In this document: positions 11,160-23,577 of the stretch, piece after piece | How the letters are laid out: each line of letters starts with the position of its first letter | How positions within the stretch are numbered: position 1 is the first letter of the stretch | Origin: Catonia carolina | Taxonomy: Eukaryota > Arthropoda > Insecta > Hemiptera > Achilidae | DNA: 64,000 bases | NCBI GenBank assembly: GCA_035578175.1 | Contig: JAQMRL010000001.1 | Location: forward strand, 373,295,720 to 373,359,719 | Direction: 5' to 3' | Translations under genes and position numbers: made by a program | Notes under the pieces: generated by a model | Seen by the model: only the letters and a program-made list of their open reading frames with translations | Database searches by the model: none | Told to the model about the DNA's origin: nothing

Positions 11160-12010
11160 ATTTTTATTTTTTCTTGCCTATATGAATATATAGGAAGGAA
11201 AGAATTGTTTTCATGTCGATTTTTAAAAATCGAGTTTACACTGGATCTACACGTTTTCAGACCCCCTGAACCTAAAAAACATGTTTTTAGCGATTGTACG
11301 AAGTTGAAACTTAAGTTATGTACCACTAGAGGACCCGACACGAACATTTTCATCAAAATCGGTCAACCAGAAGTAGTTGTTTATTCAAGTCATTTTTCAC
11401 TTTTTTGCAATTTTTTCAAAAACTGCTCCTACGATTTTTTTGAAAATCACCTATTATACAAAATTTATATGCTCTACAAGATATAGTAGGTGACATGTCT
11501 GCTGAAATTCTTGGGGAGGCTGTGCTGTCTTAGAAAAAATGTTTTTTTTTTTTAAGATTGCCGCTTTAATCTGCATTTTAGCGCAAAAATGTATGTATAA
11601 AAGTTGTAGAGAATTTAAAAACCTACAACTTTTATTTCAAACATTTTTTTGTATAACGCGTAGTTTAGCGGTAATTAGGGATTTTCTGTTTTTTCTCACG
11701 AAAACCTATGAACTATTTTTTTACAATTTCAGCCTTAGTATGCATTTTACGACAAAAGTGTATGTAATCAAATTTATAGGAAATTAAAAGATCTACAACT
11801 TTTATTTTAAACATTTTGCTGTACAGAGCCTAGTTTAGCGTGGAAGAGTGATTTTCTGTATTTTTAAGCCAAACTGAGGTTGATTTCCATTTTGCGTCTT
11901 TCACTCATGATTATAATTAGGTTATGTTTATTAAGGTTAGTTTTTTGGTTATTTTTAATGTTTTTATTATTAATGCTTATATTGTTCATTATTTTCATTG
12001 GCAAGAGAAA
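11160..12010 (+). repeat. repeat family R, copy C
   Basis: It starts at 'ttcttgcctatatgaatata', keeps the family landmarks (tcagaccccctgaacc, gacacgaacattttcatc, agagcctagtttag) in order, and fades at 'gcaagagaaa' near 12010. It lacks the TG tract seen in copy D. Confidence 0.8.
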
Positions 12011-12361
12011 AAGAAAGCAGTGTAAAAGGTGATAATAAAAAATTTTTTTTAAAACTCATTATATTAAGTTACAGTATAAAAAGAAAATCCTATTTTAATC
12101 ACCAGTATGAAGAAGATTGAAGTGATTGGAAAAATTTTTTATTTTTAACTGAGTGCCGGACTGAAGTTGGTTTCTAATAATACGTTCTTTAAATTGGCTA
12201 AAATGTTCATAACATGTTGGTCATCTTATTCTTCTGATAAATCTATGACTGTACGAATAATGTAATGTCACATACACTAAGTTTTGGTTTCTGTTCACAA
12301 TTATTATTTTATCATTAATATGTTTTATTGTTGTGAGTTTTTCCTAAATTTGAAGTCTGTT

Positions 12362-12373
12362 ATAGTGTATATA
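12362..12373. repeat. LINE target-site duplication, left
   Basis: The 12-mer atagtgtatata is repeated exactly at 13839-13850, bracketing the LINE. Confidence 0.75.
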
Positions 12374-13838
12374 ACAGAGTAGTTCTGCGTGCACCTCGTC
12401 TGGAACTACTCAAAACATTGAATGAGGAAGACCTGGATTCCCTGATGTCTTTGTGCAATAAAGTATATCAGACTGGCGTGATTCCAGACGAATGGCTTAA
12501 GTCGACGTTCATTCCTATACCGAAGAAGCTCAATGCAAGACGCTGCGAAGGACACCGGACGATTAGTTTAATGAGCCACGTTCTGAAGATTTTCCTGAAA
12601 ATAATACATGAACGGGTCTACCAAAAGTGCGAAGAACAAATGACGGACACACAGTTTGGATTCCGAGGAGGCTTCGGCACGAGAGACGCCTTGTTTGCCA
12701 TGAATGTCCTCGTTCAGAGATGCCGAGATATGAACAAGAACGTATTCCTGTGCTTCATTGACTACGAGAAGGCATTCGACAAAGTACTACACGACAGGAT
12801 GCTAGAAATTTTGCAACGAGTGGGCCTCGACGATCGCGATATAAGAATTATCGCCAACCTATATTGGAACCAATGTGCCAAGGTGCGAGTGGGGGAGGAG
12901 CTGTCGGAGGAAGTGCAAATCTGCCGTGGGGTTAGACAGGGATGCGTGCTCTCACCGATGCTCTTCAACTTATATTCGGAGGTCATTTTGTCGGAAGCTT
13001 TGGATGGATGCAGAGAAGGCATTATAGTGAATGGGGAGGGCATCAGCAACCTGAGATATGCCGACGATACAGCGCTGATTGCAGATAGCGAGGAAGATCT
13101 CCAAGTGTTGCTGGAACGCGTCAACACAATTAGCAATGCATACGGACTACGGATGAATATACATAAAACCAAGTTCATGGTGATCGGTGAAGAGGAGGTC
13201 AACGCAGGAATCACACTCGCTGGCTCCGCCATTGAACAGGTGCACACGTACAAATACCTTGGGTGCTGCCTAAATGACAAATGGGACTACGGTCAGGAAG
13301 TTAAAGTGCGTATCGAGCAAGCCAGAGCGGTGTTCACGAAACTAAAACATCTATTGTGCCAGCGTGATCTTAGTCTCAACACGAGGCTCCGAATTCTGAG
13401 GTGCTACGTACTTCCTGTACTTCTTTACGGGCAGGAAGGATGGACACTAACGAAACTTCTAGAAAGGAGGCTGGAGGCGTTTGAGATGTGGCTATACCGC
13501 CGCATGCTCCGTATATCGTGGACCGACAGAGTACGAAACACGGACGTACTGACTCGGATGGGCAAGGAGACTGAACTGCTATACGACATCAAGCGACGAA
13601 AACTGCAGTACTTCGGCCATGTTCTTTGAAACGGGAAATACAGACTTCTTCAGCTGATAATGGAAGGAAAGATAGCAGGAAAGCGCCGGCCGGGTAGAAG
13701 GAAAGCGTCCTGCCTGAAGAATTTGAGAGATTGGTTTGGTCTCAACTCCACGTCACTGTTCCGAGCAGCTGTTTCGAAAGTTAGAATAGCAATGATGATC
13801 GCCAACCTCCGACGCGGAGACGGCACTTGAAGAAGAAG
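12374..13838 (+). pseudogene. LINE reverse transcriptase, 5'-truncated, one nonsense codon
   Basis: The frame is open from about 12379 and reads through the reverse-transcriptase blocks in order: LKSTFIPIPKK, FGFRGGFGTRDA, CFIDYEKAFD, GVRQGCVLSPMLFN, the catalytic box LRYADDTAL, and YKYLGCCL. The C-terminal region has LPVLLYGQEGW and LQYFGHVL. TGA at 13627-13629 interrupts the family motif GHVLR. The same frame then continues (GKRRPGRRKAS) to TGA at 13828-13830, so a single change, probably CGA to TGA, broke the distal part. The element ends in a GAAGAAG tail and is flanked by a 12-bp duplication. No endonuclease domain is present because of the 5' truncation. Clade is not assigned; the absence of RNase H favours an RTE-like type. 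Confidence 0.88.
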
Positions 13839-13850
13839 ATAGTGTATATA
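13839..13850. repeat. LINE target-site duplication, right
   Basis: Exact copy of the 12-mer at 12362-12373, directly after the GAA-rich 3' tail. Confidence 0.75.
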
Positions 13851-14448
13851 CAGTAGTTGTATCTGAGTCCGTTACAGCAAGGACCTACTGTAATTACTTT
13901 TATTTCACAAACTTATTATTATTTTGTAATGTAGGACCATTTTGAAAGACTGGGGGAACATGTTATTAAAACACCCAACACAGAAAAAACTTATTTTATA
14001 AATACCACCTTACCTTATTCTATTTAACTTTGGAACTGATGTAAACAAATCATGTGACCCACGGTTGGAAGAATGAGATTTGTTTGACCAAATGGTCTGT
14101 ATCTTGCCAGTGACAAGTTATATTATATCAACGTACTTAATGTTTGTTTGCTTCTGGCACAGTGCTTCATCGTAAAAATGATCGTAGGTAAATATAATCT
14201 CAGTGAGTTACGATTTTGTTCTCACTATTGGGATGGCATAAGCTTTTTCTGTAACTAAAATGACATATCCAGCTAATAGCAGAGCAGAGCAATTTTTTAC
14301 AACAGTTCCAAAGATAAGTGGAATGAACTATACTAAAGTCAAATTTTAATATTTGGCCTACTCTAATAACAGTTGAAAATGTTAAGTTATAAGTAAAAAA
14401 TTTTTAAGTGTTAGTTATTGAAAAAGTATTTAAGTACAATGTATAATT
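13851..14448. other. non-coding, pogo-like fragment then nothing recognised
   Basis: The first 43 bases contain 'cagtagttg' and 'acctactgta' as facing ends (see the pogo-like entry at 10845). The rest is AT-rich without recognisable features. Confidence 0.4.
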
Positions 14449-14579
14449 ACTTTCTCTTGCCTATATGAATATATAGGAAGGAAAGTATTGTTTTCATGTC
14501 GATTTTTCGAAATCGAGTTTTCACCGGATCTATACGTTTTCAGACCCCCTGAACCCAAAAAACATGTTTTTAGCGATTG

Positions 14580-14614
<35 letters not shown>

Positions 14615-15387
14615 CAAAATATCTCAAGAACGGACATCGTACGAGCTTGAAACTTAAAACTTAAGTTGCATACCACTACCGGACCCGACACGAACATTTT
14701 CATCAAAATCGGTCAACCGGAAGTAGTAGTTTATTTGTGTAATTTTTCACTTTTTTGTAATTTTCTCAAAAACTGGGCCTACGATTTTTTTTAAAATCGC
14801 CTGGTTTATTCAGTTTTTTTTTCTCTACAAGATAGGGTAGGCGCCATTTTTGCTGAAATTCTTGGTGAGGCTGTTTTCATGTAAAAACGTTGTTTTTTTA
14901 AGATTACGGCTTTAATATGCATTTAAGCACAAAAATTTATATAACAAAAGTTGTAGAGAATTTAAAATTCTACAACTTTTATTTCAAACATTTTTTTGTA
15001 TAACGGTTAGTTTAGCAGTAATTAGCGATTTTCTGATTTTTTCTCATGAAAACGTGTGAAAAATCGATTTTTTTTAAGATTTCGGCTTTAGTACGCATTT
15101 TACGACAAAAGTGTATATAATCAAATTTATAGGAAATTAAAAGATCTACAACTTTTATTTAAAGCATTTTTCTCTACAGAGCCTAGTTTAGAGTGATTTT
15201 CCGTATTTTTAAGCCAAACTGAGTTCGATTTTCATTTTGCGTTTTTCACTCATGATTAAAATAAGGTTATGTTTTTGAGGTTAGTTTTTTTTATTTCTAA
15301 TGTTTTATTACTAATGTTAGGTTATATTGTTAATTATTTGCATTAGCAAGAGAAAGTTGTGCGAGTGTTTCACACCAGATTTTTTTA
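14449..15387 (+). repeat. repeat family R, copy D (best full-length copy)
   Basis: It runs from 'actttctcttgcctatatga' to 'gtttcacaccagattttttt'. It has a hairpin-forming cctatat-gaat-atatagg near the left end. A (TG)n tract is at 14581-14611. Outer blocks actttctcttgcc and gcaagagaaagt are inverted relative to each other, though sequence shared by all copies continues about 25 bases beyond the right one. Confidence 0.85.
14581..14611. repeat. (TG)n microsatellite in repeat R copy D
   Basis: About 15 TG units at the point where copies B and F have only 'tgtgtgtg' or 'cacacaca'. Confidence 0.9.
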
Positions 15388-16726
15388 TAGATATGAAGTT
15401 TATGGAACTGCCAGAAAAATTTTATATTTTTAATTGATTTTGTTTTTTATAATCAATTCTGCGAACTGCCTAAAATTTTCATAATAATATGGTTGCCATA
15501 TTGGTCATCCTACAAATCAGTAAATGAAATTATGGTAAAATTGGCAACATTTAATCATTTATATAGAAAGTCTGTTATAGTGGGTGTCTACTGTATATGT
15601 CCTTTCCATTTTTTTCTTCTAATTTCTATGTAATTATATTTTTAAAAATAAAGGTAGACTCTAATATTGTTTGTTTTTCACCACTACAAAATGGATTGAT
15701 TTGAAAACTACTAAATTCTTTGTCTAGCAATAAATAGTTTTGATAAATGCTGTATTATTATTATTATTATTATTCATGGAGGTTGGGATGGCTGTAAGGG
15801 GTGAGTGGAGGCCATCAATATTATTATTCGTAAAATATTTAATAAATTTATAATAGGTATGGTCACAGTTTAAATTATAAAAATTTGTATTTAGTATTAA
15901 TACCCGATTCTAATGTTTTCTCTAAACATAATGTAGTTAACCTACCATAAATTTGATGATTGTAAAAATTTCCGGTTGGAGAGGGCTTATTGTATTTTTT
16001 TGTAGGTATTTGTTCATATTAATGTTGTTTGCTTATGGTTATTAAAACCTTTGTAATATAAATAGGGAGGGGAGGTAAATAAAAAGTATAAAATAATAAC
16101 TACTTTTTTTGTTAAAACTTGAAGTTTATTTATAAAAAGAAAAACTTCATCAGGGGGTAGGAGATAATAATCAGATTTTTGTTAACATATTTACTTTTAA
16201 GTAGTGCCATGGTGGTTTGTTTTAAAAAAATTGAGTATGTATTGACACAATTTTTTTGATGGATCAGATATTTTTCACAGTTATGTTTGATTTACTTTGC
16301 AGTGTTACACGTTGTATTGTTATTTAGTCATTTGTTGTTTGTATCTTGTACTCTTTAACTGTTGTAATGTATGGTTTCAATTCAGTATTCATTTTTGGAT
16401 TCTTAACGTATTTTTAATAATTCAGTTTGATGTGGGTACTTCTGAATGCATTTATTTAAATGTGTCAAATTTATTAGTTATTAAATACTACTTAGTTTCA
16501 GTGAGTAGATAACTATTATAAAATATTAATTGTTTTTTTTTACATTTTTTAGAAAATTTTAACTAAGTATTTATCTCAACAATTCCAATGGTATTATGGT
16601 GGGACCACTGAAAATATATTTGTTATAAAAATTATTTGTAAAATTATCAATCAGTTATGTATTCTGTGTAAAAATACAGTTGGTTTCATAAAAACCTGAC
16701 ATCAATTGATGGAGTTTGTCTAACTT
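15388..16726. other. non-coding, (ATT)n microsatellite
   Basis: A pogo-like end fragment is at 15562-15595 and an (ATT)n run at 15753-15774. Otherwise AT-rich with no supportable gene. Confidence 0.5.
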
Positions 16727-16730
16727 TTAA

Positions 16731-17314
16731 CCCGTACAGTGCCAGCGTCCTAATATTAGGACGTTAAGATTTATACCAAAAAATGCCAGCCTACTTTTGT
16801 GCGATTTGTAGCATTTTATATATCTATCCATGACATGGCTATTTTTCTAGGTATCTCAATGATTTTTTTGTTTTGTTCATAAAAAAATTTGATCTTGTAG
16901 GACATTCAAATTGGGAACATATTTCTTACAAATGATACGTAGACATTTTTATGGAAATTTCCCTTTTAATTAAAAACAAATCACCCTAAAAAAATATGTT
17001 ACTCAATTTCACTTTGGCCTATATCACTTAAATAATAATTTAATTATGCAAAAATCACAAAAAAATCATTTATGTATTGTAAAAAATAAAAATACTGTTT
17101 TTTAATCAATATTAATCAATTTCATTCATAAAAAAACTTTACATGTATTTTTCAATCTACATTTCTTATGTATTATTTTCATACGTTGTTAATGAAAATT
17201 AAGTAAAAAATAAAAATCCTATGAATTTTTTAGTCAACGTACTAATAAAAGGACAACGCCGGCATTTTTTAGTCTAAATCTTGACGACCTATTAAGACGC
17301 TGGCACTGTGAGGG
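16731..17314. mobile_element. TTAA-flanked piggyBac-like MITE 1 (584 bp)
   Basis: It is flanked by TTAA at 16727-16730 and 17315-17318. It begins CCCgtacagtgccagcg and ends in the inverted cgctggcactgtgaGGG. The inverted repeats extend about 60 bp with scattered mismatches. No ORF. TTAA duplication with CCC...GGG ends is the piggyBac signature. Confidence 0.85.
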
Positions 17315-17328
17315 TTAATATTGAATTA

Positions 17329-17669
17329 CAGTCCAGCCTCTCTTAGTTTGCTCCTAATGTAAACAAACAATGACGTCACTGAGCATGCGCATTATATCAA
17401 AATGTGTACACGCTGATTGAAAAGTAACAACAAAATACTTTCAAAAGTATTTAAATACAAAATACTTTTAAAAGTATTTTTCTAAATGAAATTGTTAAGC
17501 CTACATCATATCATGACTGATGTTTTTAGTACTTTCAGTACTTATAATTTAAAAAATAGTTAACTTAACAGGAATACGACATCCGTAAAGTCACAAACTC
17601 TAGCGTGCACCCTGTAGTAGGTGGCTTTTGTTTGTTGACTGTAGGAGCAAACTAAGAACGGCTGAACTA
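17329..17669. mobile_element. TA-flanked pogo/mariner-like MITE (341 bp)
   Basis: The ends are left 'cagtccagcctctcttag' plus 'tttgctccta' against right, inverted, 'tagttcagccgttcttag' plus 'tttgctccta'. TA flanks both sides (17327-17328, 17670-17671). There is no coding capacity. Confidence 0.75.
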
Positions 17670-17904
17670 TAGCTAAAAATATACTCTTAAATTTTTTATT
17701 TTGTTTACCTCTGTAGTAGCATAATTTTATCGACATGCATTTGAGTGAACAGTATTATATTGTTGTATTATGTATAGTAAACAATCATTCTTGTTTTCAA
17801 TAAGTAAAATATCGGGGAAATAAGCTTGTGAAAATATATAAATATTATATTTTATCAAACATTCTATACAGGTATTTTCAACTGCGGTATTGATAATTGA
17901 AATA

Positions 17905-18111
17905 TATTCTTCAAACCACCAGTAATAAGGTGAATGGTAAACACTTATCCATTATAGCGCCTTTGTATATTGATTCCTTATCTACCATCATAGTGGAAGT
18001 AAGATGTTGTAAATGATAAATAAAGAAAATTACTATAAAGATGTTCATAAAATGCACAAATTAATTGGTAAAAGATTACTGTTTACTGTATTACTGGTGG
18101 TTTGAAGAATA
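17905..18111. repeat. 23-bp perfect inverted repeat with 161-nt spacer
   Basis: Bases 17905-17927 (tattcttcaaaccaccag plus taata) recur exactly inverted at 18089-18111. This may be the ends of a small MITE or a stem-loop. No transposase or known RNA is recognised. Confidence 0.7.
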
Positions 18112-18313
18112 TAATATATTTTGATTATAAATATTATAATGCTTTTCAGTACAGTAATTTCCTGTTTAACTGAATCCCATATCCAGACTAATCTTTGAAT
18201 TTTGTCATGATGAAACTGCTCAACTACCCTGCTAATCTGAAATTTCAGATAATGTACCAAACTGGTTTCTAATTTTTTCTGTAAATCGTTTTAACGAACA
18301 AAACATGTTTTAA

Positions 18314-18866
18314 CACTTTGGAGCCTACAGTATTTCATTAAGTAATGAAGCCGGGGCATTTTTAGTTATTTTAAAAAAATTCACTACAAGATTCCCTCTT
18401 TAACATTAACGTCTTTTTAAAGCTGTACATTTCCTTTTTCATTAAATTTAAATATTACAATAAAAAGCAATTAAAAAATAAATTACTTAAGTTATTTGTT
18501 AATAACATAACTATTTGAGTAAAAAAATTTTTAGTTTAGTTTAGTTTTTAAAATAAAATGTTTGTTAAATAATAATTATAAAAATAGCCGTAAATAATCA
18601 CTATAAACTTAATAATTTCACATTGTTAACAGTATTTAGTTTACTAAGTAAATTCCAAAAACAATAATGGTGTTACACAACTATCCTATGCATTGCTAAG
18701 ATAGCATTATAATTTTATAGTCGTAGAAATTATTACAAGAAATAGTTTGTGCTTGTATCTATTTCATTTGAAACAATGTTATAGATGAGGATGACCACCA
18801 TTTGTCCGTAGGATTTTAGAACTGTTTTCGGCGGACGAGTTGGTCTCGTCCGTAGGCTCTAATGTG
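18314..18866. mobile_element. TTAA-flanked MITE 2 (553 bp)
   Basis: TTAA at 18310-18313 and 18867-18870. The ends are cactttggagcctac and, inverted, cacattagagcctac. Non-coding and very AT-rich inside. Confidence 0.75.
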
Positions 18867-18870
18867 TTAA

Positions 18871-20527
18871 AATAAAAAATGAGGAATTTTGTAATGAAAA
18901 AAATGTTTTAATAGTTTTCTAAACATAAAATTTGTGGTAAAAATTGATTAACATTTAGTTTAGAATGGAAAACGAATATAACAAAGTTCTAGTTCATTTG
19001 CAATTCCAAGAAGTTATATATTTTCACTACCATCTGTTTGCATACAAATCACTAATTGTTACCTGTTGTATTGCCCGAAACTGTGATGATGTCACATTAT
19101 TTTGTCAGCACTTCATAAATATGGCATCTGTGCGTAATATTGTGCTGCTCTATGCACTGTTGTGTTATTTCCAGTGCTTTGATTGGTTGTGTTAAGAATA
19201 ATTATGAAAAAAGCTGCTGTTACATATTTCATCAGTTTCTTCTGGACGTTGCTGGTGTCCGGCATAAGTTAACTATTTCATCATCTGTAAACTGAAGACT
19301 ACTTAACTTGTTTTCCCACTTAATTATATACTGTTGACCAACACCATTTTGATAATTTGTGTGTAATACGAAATGAAGCTTTTGGATTATTCTGTGTTAT
19401 TATGCACATTTTTTGGATAATCCAAACAGGTCCTCGATCCCAATTAGTTATGATAAGTGGAATAGTTGTGTAATTAGTTTACACAGAAAATGTCTTGTAT
19501 TAACAATAAGTATAATTTTTCCAGAAATACTGTCATTAAGCAAGCATAAAATTATAACAAATGTAGATACCGCCAGCCTTCTTTGGATCAGTTAGCCCCT
19601 GTTTATAATGGAGTAGCGAGGAGAGCAACAAAATTACAAAGAGGTGAACACATATAATAGAGCAGTGAGGTGCACGACATGGAAAGCTAAACATCTCAAA
19701 ATGTCTCTGTCAAAGAAACGTAAAATTGATGTATTTAGAAAGTAATGCTGTGAAATTGTACATTTTACAATCTCTATGTAAGCCAAGGTAACAGTTAAGA
19801 AGATGGTCCGTTCTTCCAATAAATGGTGATAGAGAAGAAAATGGAGAATTTAACCGCTTATACTTAAAAATATGTACATTTTTATTTTTATTTTTTTCCT
19901 AATAAGTTTAAAAAATACTTAAGAATGTAAATCTGCACTTTTGACTATATTTTGCGTCATGTAAGCTCTCAAATGCAGCCAACATGGACGAATTTCATTC
20001 AAAATCCAATTGGTACTGAAGAACGATTAGCTCTTACTTTGCTGTGAATATGTAGATTCAGAAAGAAATATTTGTTATCTTCAATAAGCTATGTAGTCAA
20101 AGAGCAATAAGCTCTTAGTAGTTACAAGGATTAGTTTGCTGTCGAATATGTCAGAATGCGCTGGTCTGTGCATTAATCACTGCTAGATTATTTCGTTCTG
20201 TTTCTGTTCAATAAATTCTAAAGAATAGTATTGTAATACTTTTTTAATTTTCAGTACATTTTTCTTTTCATACCCCGGTATGGAAAGAAAAAAGGGTCAC
20301 TGCGTTTCTCCTTACAAAAAAGCGTAAGTCCCAATGACACATTCATCACTGTCAACCAACTGTCATAGCCCCGTGTTTTAGTTTAACAATCCAATTGCGT
20401 TTTTCATACTTACTTTAGGGTCTTTATAAAAATCATGTATTAGACAGGAAGTCTTGAACGTATTCAGCAGATTTTACTGCAGGTAGTGTATATTTTAGTT
20501 TACATATGATAGTTTATATTTTAAAAG
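18871..20527. other. non-coding stretch, nothing firmly recognised
   Basis: No supportable gene. A short palindrome (cataccccggtatg) lies near 20271. A weak 'MSLSKKRKID' reading near 19701 recalls hAT-type transposase starts but decays at once. Confidence 0.4.
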
Positions 20528-20904
20528 TCCAACTTTTATTTATTTTAAAGTTTTTTTGTACAACATTTAGTGTAGCGTCAATTAGTGATTTTCTGTATTT
20601 TTTTCATCAAAATCTGTAAAAAATGGAAATTTTTAAGATTGCGGCTTCACTACAACAAAAGTGTATATAATTAAAATAATTGAAAATTAATATCTACAAC
20701 TTTATTTCAAGCATTTTCTTCTGCTGAGCCTAGTTTAGCATCAGATAGTAATTTTCTGTATTATTAAGCCAAATGGGTTGATTTTCTTTCTGCATCATTC
20801 ACTCATGATTAAAATTAGGTTATGTTTTTTATTTTATATAGATTATATTTTCTTTGTCTACATTGGCAAAAGAAAGTTGTGTGAGTTTTTAACACCAGAT
20901 TTTT
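20528..20904 (+). repeat. repeat family R, copy E (5'-truncated)
   Basis: Only the right 380 bases of the family are present, from 'caacttttattt' to 'aacaccagatttttg'. Landmarks 'gagcctagtttagc' and 'aagccaaatgggttgatt' are kept. Confidence 0.75.
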
Positions 20905-20992
20905 GTTTTTCTTTTGCCGGAGGGGGTATTCTGCACTCCGTATCCACCAGAAGGTTACCCCCTCCCTATTAAGTCATGAGTGGGGGTGGTCC

Positions 20993-21049
20993 ATAAACGG
21001 TTCATTTTTTGGCCTAGTGGTCCACAGAATATTACGGGTTGGGAATCAC
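20993..21049. mobile_element. hAT-like terminal sequence
   Basis: The segment closing in 'ggttgggaatcactg' is, inverted, CAGTGATTCCCAACC, a typical hAT terminus. It abuts the SINE that follows. The opposite end was not found. Confidence 0.4.
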
Positions 21050-21050
21050 T

Positions 21051-21335
21051 GGTCTAGTGGTAAAATTGTTGCTACCAATTTTCGGAGATGGAGGTTTCGT
21101 GGTTCAAATCTTAATAAAGTTAGTTATTTCTATATTGATTTGAATATTAGACTCTGATAACCGGTGTACTTTTGATGGTTGGGGTTCAATTAACCATACT
21201 CTCATGAATAGTTAGCCTGAGTCTGGACAAGACTATACTTCTCTTACAATTTTCATACACAACATCCTTATCTCGTGCAGTGATTTACTGTTCTTTAATT
21301 GAACAGATTTCAATGAACACACAGTAAAAAATATT
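21051..21335 (+). mobile_element. tRNA-derived SINE family 1, copy 1
   Basis: The head has box A-like 'tggtctagtggt' and box B-like 'ggttcaaatct', with a body sharing 'ggtgtactt', 'gatggttggggttcaattaa' and 'aattgaacagatt' with copies at 56601 and 57180. These internal pol III promoter boxes are the SINE hallmark. Confidence 0.8.
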
Positions 21336-22005
21336 ATCATGTAGTTCTAATACTTAGCTCAGGGTTTACATGCCTGTTAATTCTGATTCATATATTTAAT
21401 AAATGAACTTTTAACACCAAGACAATACATTGTTCAATAAAATTTAAAAAATTAAATTGTTATTTCTATTTTACAATTAATTATTAATTATGTAAAACTA
21501 ATATTTTAACCTTACTTTTATTCAGGATCCATTAATTTATTCATTACTAAAACTTTTATTTTAATGAATTATTTCAGCTAGTTAATAAAGTTGAAATATT
21601 TACATATGTATGATATAATTTATTGTAGATTCTCAGATTTTTAACTAATTATAGTATAGTATAATGCACTAAATTGTACCGTGTTATTAATGCTGTGTGT
21701 GTCCAGTTTGGTTATTGATTCCTGTTTAAACCCGTACTGTCATTCCTAATTAATTGTCGAATATCAACAACCTTATGATTAAAGGTTGATAATTGAAATG
21801 GTAACTGTGTAAAAGCAACAAAATTAAAAAAAGAACAATTGTTTATTGTACATAACATAACTACACATAATACATCATAAATATAATTGTATGCAACAAT
21901 TTATGTGTGGATTTACATCTACTAAACAGGGAAGGGAATCTGACAGTGGTGTAAGGTGAATGGATAAAGGTCCACCAAGTAGACAACTTTCGATTGTAGA
22001 GTAAT
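21336..22005. other. non-coding, nothing recognised
   Basis: AT-rich sequence without a gene, RNA gene or clear repeat ends. Confidence 0.5.
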
Positions 22006-22009
22006 TTAA

Positions 22010-22680
22010 GGGGAGTGTGGAATGAAAAAATAATAAAATTGTCAATTTTTCATTAAAATTAATAGTTTGAAATGTGTGCTTTAAAATGCCATTAGAATCA
22101 TGTTGCTATGCCAACTAGAAAATATTTTATTCATTTTTTTGTTAAGCTGATTTTGCCGTCACGAAATTTTACAATATAATTTTCCCTTTCGATTAATATT
22201 TTATTGCGATTTATTATACTATTTTTTCATACTGCCCTCTCTCTTTTATTTATTCATTGTTTGGTAGTATCACCTATATGTTTATAACCTGCACTATTTT
22301 TGTTGTGGTGTGTTTTTGTATCTCAAACTTTAAACACTAATATTTCAAAACGTCATTTTTAGAACTTTATGTATCTTTTTCTCAGCTTCCACAAAAGGTA
22401 CAAGGCTGAAATTTTTATGGAGTATGTTAATCGGCTAGTTCTATTGATTGAATGTGCTGTTTTAAAAAATATTGAAAATTGTGGAGAATAAATGGTCTCT
22501 TTTTAAAAAAATTGTGAAAATCAAAATTCTTACCAGAATTAAATGCTACACATTCTAATTATGTACAAAAGAGTGGCCTTTCATATATATATTAAAAAAA
22601 AATTGTAGCTCTAGCTGTAGTGGTTGCTGAGAAAAAGGTACAAACATTAACATTGCCTAGGACAGGGACCCAAACTCCCC
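22010..22680. mobile_element. TTAA-flanked MITE 3 (671 bp)
   Basis: TTAA at 22006-22009 and 22681-22684. Terminal inverted repeats are short: ggggagtgtgg and, inverted, ggggagtttgg. Non-coding. Confidence 0.65.
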
Positions 22681-22684
22681 TTAA

Positions 22685-23577
22685 TAACTTTACACCAACT
22701 AAAATATTGTTGGTAGTTACTGTTTTGATTTTAATATTTGGTTCAACAGAGTAAAACTAATTTGATGGTAATTTTTAATGTACACTATTAATAAACATCG
22801 ATTACATTGATGTTTAAATAAAAAAATTTTTAATCTTATTGAGTTGTCACAGTATGATGTGTGTACATCTGTGTTAAATTAAAAATTTTAGGCATATGTT
22901 TCTCTGATGGAGTTCTGTTACAGTCTCTTTTCTAACAATTTAATATTAATAGGATATCTTATTTTAAATTTTGCGTGAAATCAAACATCAGTGCATTACA
23001 AAGAAATATGTTAATAAAACTACTAAAACAATTATTAGAGAGTTAATGTATGGGTTGGAAAACTTTTACATGAAAAGTATTATGGAAATTGACTTCGAAT
23101 TTAAATCAAGAACAATTGCAACACAGAAAGTTGTTATCTAAGTTACTGTAACTTTATTGATTTTTGTTTCTCATTCATTTTTGAAAATTTTTGTTGTAAT
23201 TGTATTTTTAATGAAATATGATATTGTGTGACATTGTACAAAACACCTGGCTGTTTGTTTTCTAATTTCGTTATCGTACTTGGAAATCGTATTAATGAGT
23301 TCTGCTTCAATTATAAAAGTTGAAGTAGTCAGTATATTTTGTTAATGTTCGGAGTGTATTGTGGTAGTAAAGTTTTTTTTAATGTTTTATTTGTTTTGGC
23401 TGTGGTAAATTTGTCCTCACTGCATGCCAGTGTTTTCAACAAAATGTAAACAAGGTCTTTTGGTTTTCATCAATCAGTTTATGTTCTCTTATTGCTGCTT
23501 TGATGTAAACAACAGTGAAAAAAAACTAATTCAGAAACTTCACCACCTTCTTGACTTGTATATCTCTGTATTAATTT
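22685..23577. other. non-coding, nothing recognised
   Basis: AT-rich sequence. I see no supportable feature. Confidence 0.5.

Noticed and set aside
12762..13280. Minus-strand 172-codon frame
   Set aside because: Antisense of the LINE reverse transcriptase.
14430..14627. Minus-strand frame with a THTHTH run
   Set aside because: Produced by the TG microsatellite inside repeat R; no protein family match.
16297..16512. Short hydrophobic plus-strand frame
   Set aside because: Composition reflects AT-rich DNA; no splice context or family resemblance.
20262..20290. Palindrome near 'cataccccggtatg' as a regulatory site
   Set aside because: Too short and isolated to support a function.
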